Source: Geobacter sp. UBA1603
GTDB taxonomy: Bacteria; Desulfobacterota; Desulfuromonadia; Geobacterales; Pseudopelobacteraceae
Reading direction: 5' to 3'
NCBI GenBank assembly: GCA_002322035.1
Contig: DCNF01000036.1
Span: forward strand, 13,662-28,851
DNA: 15,190 nucleotides
This document shows, in pieces, positions 9,001 to 13,962 of this stretch. The position numbers and the translations under genes are program-made. The stretch's first letter is position 1. Each line of letters begins with the position of its first letter. The notes beneath the pieces are model-generated. The model made no database searches. It was given only the letters and a program-made list of their open reading frames with translations, and was not told where the DNA came from.

Positions 9001-10351
9001 GTCTTTTTCGCTTACAATTACAGATCCATTCGTTATTTCTACATCTACTCTTCCTAATGTCCAAATTAATCAGACATATAACCAAACGCTTGCTGTAAAG
9101 GGCGGCCGGTTGCCCTATTCTTACAGTGTAACTAAAGGTGTATTGCCAGCTGGATTAGGTTTAGATGCAAATACAGGTATTATCACAGGAACGGCAGCGA
9201 CACTCGGCACTTACAGTTTTATAATAACTGCAACAGATGCTGATAGCAGAACTACAACCCAAACGTATTCAATTACAGTTTCTGCATCTACTGGTGGTAC
9301 TGCTACTGATAATACTGCTCCTTCAATCTTAACGGCTACTTTAAATAATGCTGCGACCGGTATTTCATATCAACAAATGATTTCTGCTAAAGGTGGGAGA
9401 ATACCATATAAATTTACTATTTCTTCAGGAGCACTTCCAGCAGGTTTATCTCTGAACGCTGACACAGGTATCATATCAGGAGTACCCACTAATATTGGCA
9501 CTTACAGTTTTATTGTTACTGTTACAGACGTTGATAACAAAACAGGGACTCAGACTTACACTGTTAATGTTGGTGGAGGTTCTGTAGTCATAACAATTAG
9601 TTCTGGAAGTGGTAATATAACATCTTCTTCTTCACTTTCGAGAACTCAATTAGTAGGAATACCAGATAGTTTTTTGATAAGAAACGGGATTAGTTTTACT
9701 GTTTCAAATGTTACGCCTGCAGATACTGTTACTGGCATACTTGATTTTGGCAGCACATTACCAACAAATCCGGTATTTTATAAAATTGTCAATGGGGTTT
9801 GGACTAAACTCATAAGTGGCACTGATTATTCGTTAAACGGAACTAGGCTAACTCTGGTTGTCAAAGATAAAGTATCAGCAAGCGATAGTTCGGCCACTAT
9901 TGATAGTGACTCAACACCAGGCGTTATTAATGGCCTCATAGTTGTTGGACAAGATAATCAAGTTAGTTCAGGTGGTGCATCTACAGTGGCTAATACATCA
10001 CCTCCGGCATCTGCTGGTGGTGGCGGCGGTGGCTGCTTTATCGCAACGGCGGCCTACGGCAGTTATCTTGATCCGCACGTTATGGTTCTGCGCCACTTCC
10101 GCGACGATGTGTTGCTGCAGTCAGCAGCCGGAAAGGCGTTTGTCAAGTTCTACTATACCTACAGTCCGCCGATCGCCGATTTCATCGCCGAGCATGATAC
10201 GTTGAGAATGCTGGTTCGTTTTGCCTTGACGCCGCTGATTGTGGCGGTCAAATATCCGCTGCTTGTTGGTTGTGCACTGGTTATCGGTGCTGCGTATCTG
10301 ATTGCCCGTCGGATGAGAGTCCGTCTTATGGAGCCAGAGCAGAACAGTTAA
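6002..10351 (+). CDS. Giant surface lipoprotein with propeller-like, Fn3-like and putative-Ig repeats, choice-of-anchor U-like domain and CFI-box C-terminus
   Basis: A 1449-residue protein. The ATG at 6002 is chosen because it directly starts a lipoprotein signal (M-K-K, hydrophobic core, M-Y-A-C19-S-G-G) and follows GGAGG at 5993-5997; an upstream TTG at 5975 would bury the signal. Domains in order are: residues about 40-620 with W-x-D-x-R / Y-G-Q beta-propeller-like repeats, interrupted near 345-415 by an Fn3-like stretch (Y-S-H-T-G-L-T-N-A-E-N-Y-Q-Y); six He_PIG-type Ig repeats at about 622-1190; a choice-of-anchor U-like domain at about 1195-1320 (F-Y-K-I-V-N-G-V-W-T-K ending G-V-I-N-G-L-I-V-V); and a poly-Gly spacer followed by the CFI-box C1345-F-I-A-T-A-A-Y-G-S, hydrophobic segments and an Arg-rich tail. 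It is likely an outer-surface adhesin or matrix protein; the ligand cannot be told. Most of the gene is AT-rich while the final 335 bases match the GC-rich neighbours. Confidence 0.88.
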   Translation: MKKYLALLLPFFTIFMYACSGGEISGGLSRQPPHPSAKNILTSDLQLTSITGNQQNAHVIYLSDKNLWFSVYEDWNSGNSVVKGRFIKADGSYSGSEVTITTGKGTNNQTNPRAAYKPGDKIVITWLDPSATTFISYNSITSTSINPNLNPTDATGVSLGTEATIANEANQTATARRSPKVIYDSFNDRFVFAWAESRATGPSITYTPSFNPTRTGSYSQTVTLAGITEFVVYNTKNAGLVDTVASTSVLPYTQTPAATTYTRTYTAYSSIQAVDLSADTTQNSVLIVWEGQPFTQTVTTSWVDAPASPQTLTPTATPGNCAGPGQTNCTSSSISWTFNPAIFDLYFRSTVAPPNVSVTDTKIPNVASPYSHTGLTNAENYQYLIQATKNGVIDNNGLGNGELSTSVGSATSPSTKNIYGVFAGNIASGVTPITICNQNSRLPSVDFLSYTDTSVIPNASNKRFLVVWEDLRATNEKVYGQLITSGGGLFSSNFNITANPAGVDMTLSKQTTPTVVTDAKNSRFTVIWSDTRNGAGNADIYGTFVYYDQAPPAPYTYAAVTQKDGAGNPVHFAVSTVAGDQSVPSFAYNLTTKQYLTLWNDSRNGLTNLDLYGQVLDVNLNIDTTTISDMKSGVPVSVTLQVSNGVPPYTWNVVSGALPTGSGPATNAAAGTASSTLALDKNGGNISGTPILAGNYQVTVQVTDANRATATQLYSITVREPLQISTASLKGWTEGVDGYLDTLTATGGSPSYTWSIDSSKLPAGLIYNTTTGVISGKPTKAGTYPFTVTLRDSAPIPQTASADLSITINAAATSPTPLKDTSSIQSFKNGVLINQSLLTTDLGGTAPYTWSLITGSLPTGTLPTGNYVCAAGTGPGVGTICLDPSGAIVGIPSVAASYSFKLQVKDSLGGIATPTYTFTVIDPLLIDSTPPKSGNTNNIYNFAIQATGGTTPYTWSSNDFKIPGLTFKDGVIAGTPTTAGTYNFTASITDSASKQQSDSKSFSLTITDPFVISTSTLPNVQINQTYNQTLAVKGGRLPYSYSVTKGVLPAGLGLDANTGIITGTAATLGTYSFIITATDADSRTTTQTYSITVSASTGGTATDNTAPSILTATLNNAATGISYQQMISAKGGRIPYKFTISSGALPAGLSLNADTGIISGVPTNIGTYSFIVTVTDVDNKTGTQTYTVNVGGGSVVITISSGSGNITSSSSLSRTQLVGIPDSFLIRNGISFTVSNVTPADTVTGILDFGSTLPTNPVFYKIVNGVWTKLISGTDYSLNGTRLTLVVKDKVSASDSSATIDSDSTPGVINGLIVVGQDNQVSSGGASTVANTSPPASAGGGGGGCFIATAAYGSYLDPHVMVLRHFRDDVLLQSAAGKAFVKFYYTYSPPIADFIAEHDTLRMLVRFALTPLIVAVKYPLLVGCALVIGAAYLIARRMRVRLMEPEQNS
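6190..7850 (+). repeat. Protein-level W-x-D-x-R propeller-like repeats
   Basis: The N-terminal half of the giant lipoprotein repeats a blade-like pattern in which a hydrophobic strand ends in W, followed by D/E, R and then I/V/L-Y-G-x-hydrophobic. Clear copies are W-E-D-L-R...V-Y-G-Q (codons near 7402), W-S-D-T-R-N-G...I-Y-G-T (near 7583) and W-N-D-S-R-N-G...L-Y-G-Q (near 7796). Weaker ones are Y-E-D-W near 6213, W-L-D-P-S near 6378 and W-A-E-S-R near 6580. They are diverged at DNA level. The spacing between strong copies is about 180-215 bases, which suits one propeller blade each. Confidence 0.65.
7870..9570 (+). repeat. Six tandem putative-Ig (He_PIG) repeats
   Basis: Six repeats of about 85-100 residues lie roughly at 7870-8160, 8165-8430, 8460-8765, 8770-9025, 9030-9285 and 9315-9570. 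Each shows the He_PIG order: a G-G-x-x-P-Y-x-(W/Y/F) strand, then L-P-x-G-L or an equivalent, then a turn G-x-I-S/T-G-x-P, then G-T-Y-x-F-x-V-T-V-x-D. Repeats 1 and 3 carry insertions after L-P-T-G; repeat 3 contains two cysteines (C-A-A-G-T and T-I-C-L) that could form a disulfide. Repeats 5 and 6 are the most alike (both have L-P-A-G-L, N/D-T-G-I-I and G-T-Y-S-F-I), suggesting the newest duplication is at the C-terminal end. Confidence 0.85.
10016..10351 (+). other. CFI-box C-terminal anchoring module
   Basis: After a run of six glycines the protein reads C1345-F-I-A-T-A-A-Y-G-S, then V-L-R-x-F-R-D-D-V-L-L, S-A-A-G-K-A-F-V, Y-Y-x-Y-S-P-P-I-A-D-F-I, one or two hydrophobic segments (about 1400-1432) and a terminal arginine cluster. 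This is the CFI-box-CTERM module known at the ends of many secreted proteins in delta-proteobacteria. Glycine spacer, conserved Cys, hydrophobic helix and basic tail together resemble a sorting or anchoring signal, though its processing enzyme is not identifiable here. The DNA is GC-rich: 35 of 60 bases in 10081-10140, against 25 of 60 in 9301-9360 upstream. Confidence 0.85.
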
Positions 10352-10380
10352 GCGCTCTGTCATTGACAAATGAGACACAT

Positions 10381-10410
10381 GAGGCCTGCCGATTTATTTC
10401 GACAGGCCTC
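10381..10410 (+). terminator. Hairpin terminator behind the giant lipoprotein gene
   Basis: GAGGCCTG and CAGGCCTC form a perfect 8-base-pair stem. Past one mismatch, an inner CGA/TCG stem closes a six-base loop (TTTATT). The hairpin starts 29 bases after the stop codon at 10349-10351. It is not followed by a strong T-run, so termination may be partial or the hairpin may serve mainly to protect the 3' end. Confidence 0.65.
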
Positions 10411-10447
10411 GTCTGTATCTGGCTGAATACAATTTCCCGTGATAATA

Positions 10448-10483
10448 TTGCATTTCGTGCAAAATAATGGACTATTTTAAGTC
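10448..10483. promoter_or_regulatory. Two short inverted repeats upstream of the XRE gene (possible operator)
   Basis: TTGCA-N5-TGCAA (10448-10462) and GACT-N6-AGTC (10470-10483) lie in an AT-rich intergenic stretch 45-80 bases before the repressor start at 10528. HipB-like repressors normally bind palindromes in their own promoter, so these are the natural candidates. A TTGCAT hexamer at 10448 could serve as a -35 box, with a weak ACTATT 17 bases on as -10. The repeats are short and could occur by chance. Confidence 0.35.
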
Positions 10484-10527
10484 TATTGATTATATTTATT
10501 GTATCAAAAGTCCTTTTAAGGGTTTTT

Positions 10528-10839
10528 ATGCAAAACTCAAAGACGCCAGAAGAAATGGAAGCTGCCTTCGGGCAACAGTTGCGCGATCTGCGCCTACGCC
10601 GGAACATCGATCAGCGTCAGTTGGCCGTGCAGACCGGTGTTGCCCTGAATGCCGTGAAAAACCTGGAAAACGGCAGAGGGGCAACGCTGACCTCACTGGT
10701 GAAGGTGCTGCGCACGCTGGGGCGGGCCGACTGGCTGGAAACCCTGGCACCGGCAGTTGCCATCAGCCCGATGCAGATGCTGAAGGCAAAGCAGCCGCGT
10801 CAGCGTGCTTCCAAGCCCAAAGGAAGCTCACATGTATAA
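10528..10839 (+). CDS. XRE-family HTH repressor, HipB-like antitoxin
   Basis: A 103-residue protein starting at ATG 10528, behind an AAGGG ribosome site; an upstream in-frame TTG at 10486 would add an unsupported hydrophobic extension across the promoter region. Residues about 14-70 form an XRE helix-turn-helix: F-G-Q-Q-L-R-D-L-R, then Q-R-Q-L-A-V-Q-T-G-V, then the recognition helix and L-E-N-G-R-G, then L-x-x-L-V-K-V-L-R-T-L. The end is Lys/Arg/Gln rich. Antitoxins of this shape sit directly before hipA, bind the HipA kinase and repress the operon. Here the stop codon overlaps the start of a hipA-like gene by 8 bases (ATGTATAA), but that gene is broken, so the repressor appears orphaned. The reading frame itself is intact. 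Confidence 0.82.
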   Translation: MQNSKTPEEMEAAFGQQLRDLRLRRNIDQRQLAVQTGVALNAVKNLENGRGATLTSLVKVLRTLGRADWLETLAPAVAISPMQMLKAKQPRQRASKPKGSSHV

Positions 10840-11176
10840 ACCTGTCCAGGCTATTGAGGTCCGCATCTGGGGCAAAACCGCTGGTGCGGTTGCCCTTGCT
10901 CCGAATCTGGGATATTACGCGTTCGAGTATGACAGCAGATTTTTGACTGTGAGGTTGCGGGAGGCAGCATCAAACGTCTGCGCTAACCGTATTGTACTTC
11001 CGGCAGTGCAGGCTCAGCGGGTTCTTTCAGGTGTTCTCCTCCGGGCCGCCGAGAAAACGGCTGACTTCATTGGCCAGAGTTCCCGGGTGCAAGAGTCGCC
11101 CGGGGATTTTATCGTCACCCAGCAGTTCATGCTTCCAGGGCTGGCGTTTCAGCCAGTCCATCAACATCTGCCATGA
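10832..11176 (+). pseudogene. Truncated hipA-like toxin gene remnant
   Basis: Translation from ATG 10832, with AGGA about 7 bases upstream, gives 37 residues that look like the start of a HipA-family kinase: M-Y-K-P-V, then E-V-R-I-W-G-K-T-A-G-A-V-A, then L-G-Y-Y-A-F-E-Y-D. From about 10943 the resemblance ends. The frame stays open to 11176 but gives a composition without recognisable HipA motifs and runs antisense through the neighbouring 76-residue gene. A complete HipA is usually above 400 residues, and its kinase core is absent. I infer a deletion that removed nearly all of hipA. A frameshift is unlikely, because neither the sequence that follows nor the next genes resemble the missing parts. 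The remnant may still be translated as a 114-residue chimera. Confidence 0.7.
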
Positions 11177-11257
11177 TGTCCAGTTGTTAAACTCCCGATC
11201 GATGCCGGTAAGCTGATTGAGAAATTTGTCTCGTGGGCTGCGGAGGCCTGCCGCCAT
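11027..11257 (-). CDS. Hypothetical 76-residue tryptophan-rich protein
   Basis: The first in-frame ATG (11296) lies 15 bases from the mtaB stop. The ATG at 11257 is preferred because AGGTGA stands 5 bases before it. The product is 76 residues, highly charged, soluble, and has four tryptophans in 16 residues (W26, W29, W35 and W41), with the core pattern F-N-N-W-T-S-W and W-L-K-R-Q-P-W. The end reads L-L-H-P-x-x-L-A-N-E-V-x-x-F-L. I do not recognise a family. No signal peptide or membrane segment is visible. It follows mtaB on the same strand after 54 bases and is probably the last gene of that operon. It ends facing the hipA remnant. Confidence 0.55.
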   Translation of the reverse strand: MAAGLRSPRDKFLNQLTGIDREFNNWTSWQMLMDWLKRQPWKHELLGDDKIPGRLLHPGTLANEVSRFLGGPEENT

Positions 11258-11311
11258 TGGCTTCACCTGTAGTAAAATGTACAAAGCATATACCACGCAT
11301 CGGCCGTACCG

Positions 11312-12607
11312 TCAATCGATGGGCACCACAATGTTGCCTGTCGCCAGCGTGCCGTCATGGGACTCAATGCGTACCGTTGTAAGGCTCCTGAGCAGTTCGC
11401 GAGTACCGCGATAGCGAACCTGAATATAGTTTCCGGTCAGTCCGGTCACGGTCTCTGTGGCTGGATCGTACTGCTGCCCCAGTGCCGACAGGCATGTGCC
11501 CAGAGTGCGGTCGAGAAATTCGCGCTGTTTTCTTACAGCAAGCGTCCGGAGAATACGGGCGCGTTCGCTGATGATCCGGGGGGCGATCTGTCCGGGCAGC
11601 GTGGCAGCCTTGGTGCCGGGGCGGATCGAGAAGGGGAAGACGTGCAGGCCGGCCACGGGCAGATCTTCAATCAGGCGGCAGGTTTCGAAGAAGTCACCCT
11701 CGCTTTCGCCCGGAAAGCCAGCGATCAGATCGAGGCCGATGAAGATGTCAGGAACTTTCGCGATAATCGTGGCAATCAATTCATAAAACTGGGACCTGGT
11801 GTAGCGTCTTCCCATGCGGGCGAGGACGTCATCGCTGCCGCTCTGCAGGGGCAGGTGCAGGTGCCGGCAGAGGAGCGGCGAGTCTGCAATCAGCTGGAGC
11901 AGTTCCGGTTCCAGTTCGTTCGGTTCGATTGATCCGAGCCGCAGCCTGGTTGCCACCCGTTCGGCGACGCAGTGCCGTACCAGTGCAGTCAGTGTTTCCG
12001 GAGGGGTCAGGTCGAGTCCGTAGGCTCCCAGGTGGATGCCGGTCAGGACAACTTCGCGAAATCCGTTGCCGGTCATCGTGCGGATCCCGTCCAGCACGTC
12101 GCCGGGCAGGACGCTGCGGCTGGCTCCCCGGGCATAGGGGACGATGCAGTAGCTGCAGAACGAGTCGCAGCCGTTCTGGATCTGGAGAAAGGCGCGGGTG
12201 TGGTCGGCGAAGCTGGTCAGGCCCAGTGCGGCGGCTGCCGTGTCATCCATGATGTCGCTGACCTGGCTCGTGTCCGACTGGAGCAGGCTGCTGATGGTCC
12301 GCTTTTCGCGGTTGCCGAGGACGATGTCAAGCTCCGGAATGCGCTCCAGGTCGCCCGGTGCAACCTGGGCGTAGCAGCCGGTGGCGATTATCCGGGCATC
12401 GGGGTTTTGGCGGCGGGCCCGCCGGATCAGCTTGCGGGTTTCCGCATCGGTGCGGGCGGTGACGGTGCAGGAATTGATGATGTAGATATCGGCCGGCTGA
12501 CTGAAAGGGATTAGTCGATAGCCGGCCGTGGTAAGCTGATCGCTCATGGCGGCTGATTCGAACTGGTTTGTCTTGCAGCCGAGGGTTGCGATGGCGACGG
12601 TGGTCAC
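11312..12607 (-). CDS. mtaB: MtaB, tRNA (N6-threonylcarbamoyladenosine37-C2)-methylthiotransferase
   Basis: A 431-residue methylthiotransferase. The GTG at 12607-12605 is chosen over an upstream ATG at 12697, which lies inside the MATE gene; GAGGAG stands about 6 bases before the GTG and the protein then begins at V-T-T-V-A-I-A-T-L-G-C. The N-terminal MTTase domain carries cluster cysteines C11, C47 (N-S-C-T-V) and C78 (G-C-Y-A-Q). The radical SAM core has C147-x3-C151-x2-C154 within N-G-C-D-S-F-C-S-Y-C. L-P-L-Q-S-G-S and G-F-P-G-E-S are typical inner motifs, and the last 60 or so residues are the TRAM domain. It adds a methylthio group to t6A37 of tRNAs reading ANN codons, a cytoplasmic step. 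Its start overlaps the MATE stop by four bases (GTGA), so translation is probably coupled. T-x-x-A-R-T-D-A favours MtaB over MiaB or RimO. Confidence 0.95.
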   Translation of the reverse strand: MTTVAIATLGCKTNQFESAAMSDQLTTAGYRLIPFSQPADIYIINSCTVTARTDAETRKLIRRARRQNPDARIIATGCYAQVAPGDLERIPELDIVLGNREKRTISSLLQSDTSQVSDIMDDTAAAALGLTSFADHTRAFLQIQNGCDSFCSYCIVPYARGASRSVLPGDVLDGIRTMTGNGFREVVLTGIHLGAYGLDLTPPETLTALVRHCVAERVATRLRLGSIEPNELEPELLQLIADSPLLCRHLHLPLQSGSDDVLARMGRRYTRSQFYELIATIIAKVPDIFIGLDLIAGFPGESEGDFFETCRLIEDLPVAGLHVFPFSIRPGTKAATLPGQIAPRIISERARILRTLAVRKQREFLDRTLGTCLSALGQQYDPATETVTGLTGNYIQVRYRGTRELLRSLTTVRIESHDGTLATGNIVVPID

Positions 12608-13953
12608 GCGTGCTCCTCTTCCATTTTTTTCAGCATCCGGGTGACGACGATGACGACCAGGATCGCCGCCGACCAGGTAACACCGAAAATGCCCCACCAG
12701 ATGCCGCTGATTCCGCTGCCGAACACCGCTGTCAGCAGGTAGAATACTGCGATCGGAGCTGCGATCTGCCGGTAGAGCCCGATCCAGAGCGCCAGAGCGG
12801 GGCGCTGAATCCCCTGCATGACCGAAGTCGAAATATAGAGCAGGATATAGGCCGGGAATACGAACGACTCGATCTGCAGAAAACGGGTTCCCTGGCTGAT
12901 GACGGCCGGATCGCCGGTGAATATGCCGATCAGTTCGCTGCCCAGCAGAAGCGCGGCGGTTGTCCCGATGACGGAAATAATGGTTCCGTAGCGCAGCGAC
13001 ACGGCCAGAACCGAGCGGATCCGGTCTATCTTAGCGGCTCCGAAGTTCTGGGCGGTCAGGGCGATGGTCGAAACATTGAGGCCCATGGCCGGCAGAAGAG
13101 CGATCTGCTCGATGCGGGTTCCGATGCCGTAGGCGGCCACCGCCTCGGTCCCGAAACGTCCCACGAACCAGGTGATGATAAAGATGCCGATCGATACGGT
13201 CAGCATGCTCATGGCTGCCGGAAATCCCTGGGCGCAGAGCTCGAACAGGTAGCGCCTGCGGGGGATCAGTTCAGGCAATGAAAAGCGGCCGATTGCTCCG
13301 GTACGGGCCAGCTGCCGGTACAGGTAGGCCGTGCCGAGCGCCTGGATGGCGATGGTGGAGAGTGCGACGCCGGCCAGACCGAGTGACGGGATGCCGAACC
13401 CTCCGTACATGAACCAGGGGTCGAGCAGCAGATTCAGGAAAAAACCGGCTATCAGGAAGTTGCGATAGCTGGTGGTGTCGCCATGGGCACTGAGCGTGGC
13501 GCTCATGGCGAAGTTGAGCAGAAAAAAGCTGCACCCGGCGAAAATGACCTGCATGTAGACCGTTGCCAGCGTCAGGTAATCTCCGCTTGCTCCCATCAGG
13601 CGAAAGACAGCCGGTGACAAAGCCAGCCCCGCCAGTGTCAGCAGCACCGCCTGCAGTGACGCGAACGAAAATGCCTGCAGGATGAACATCCTGGTTTCGT
13701 GGCGGTCACCCCGGCCGAGCGCCGAACCGACCAGGGCTGTGGTGCTGCTTGAAATACCCATGCCGACCGAGAGCATGATAAAAAAAACCGGGAATGAAAG
13801 CGACATGGCCGCCAGGGCGGTGGTGGAAAGTTTTCCGCCATACCAGGTGTCGACCACGTTGAACATGGTGTTAAAGAAAAAGCCGGTGCCGGCCGGTATT
13901 GCCAGACGGCGTACAAGCAGCGGGATCGGGGCGGAGGTCAGGTCGGAGTTCAT
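12604..13953 (-). CDS. MATE-family multidrug/metabolite efflux transporter
   Basis: A 449-residue membrane protein with about 12 hydrophobic segments and the two-fold MATE layout. The opening I-P-x-x-x-x-R-x-L-A-I-P-A and F-N-T-M-F-N-V-V-D-T-W-Y are typical of TM1. The set also includes G-x-G-x-S-S-S-T-x-A-L-V-G-x-x-L-G-R-G-D, which is the loop between TM2 and TM3, and a matching second-half G-L-N-V-S-T-I-A-L-T-A-Q-N-F-G-A. The family exports organic cations or metabolites in exchange for Na+ or H+; the substrate cannot be read from sequence. The ATG is 9 bases after the DUF748 stop, with no strong ribosome site, and the TGA overlaps the mtaB GTG. It is part of a four-gene minus-strand operon. 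Length is normal. Confidence 0.93.
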   Translation of the reverse strand: MNSDLTSAPIPLLVRRLAIPAGTGFFFNTMFNVVDTWYGGKLSTTALAAMSLSFPVFFIMLSVGMGISSSTTALVGSALGRGDRHETRMFILQAFSFASLQAVLLTLAGLALSPAVFRLMGASGDYLTLATVYMQVIFAGCSFFLLNFAMSATLSAHGDTTSYRNFLIAGFFLNLLLDPWFMYGGFGIPSLGLAGVALSTIAIQALGTAYLYRQLARTGAIGRFSLPELIPRRRYLFELCAQGFPAAMSMLTVSIGIFIITWFVGRFGTEAVAAYGIGTRIEQIALLPAMGLNVSTIALTAQNFGAAKIDRIRSVLAVSLRYGTIISVIGTTAALLLGSELIGIFTGDPAVISQGTRFLQIESFVFPAYILLYISTSVMQGIQRPALALWIGLYRQIAAPIAVFYLLTAVFGSGISGIWWGIFGVTWSAAILVVIVVTRMLKKMEEEHA

Positions 13954-13962
13954 GGCTGGCGG

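Noticed and set aside
7870..9570. CRISPR-like or DNA-level tandem array
   Set aside because: The periodicity is at protein level with units of roughly 255-305 bases and diverged DNA; there are no short identical repeats with spacers.
10467..10946. 159-codon frame overlapping the XRE gene in another frame
   Set aside because: The alternative frame encodes a clear HTH protein with a ribosome site; this one has no recognisable motif.
10943..11026. Terminator between the convergent hipA remnant and the 76-residue gene
   Set aside because: I looked for a stem with a T-run on both strands and found no convincing hairpin.
11357..12514. Several plus-strand open frames opposite mtaB
   Set aside because: They are shadows of a gene with all six cluster cysteines in place; none has a family signature or a convincing ribosome site.
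12568..13281. 237-codon plus-strand open frame opposite the MATE gene
   Set aside because: The sequence is low-complexity, rich in D, G, R and Q, with no known motif, and lies fully antisense to a well-supported transporter gene and the mtaB start.
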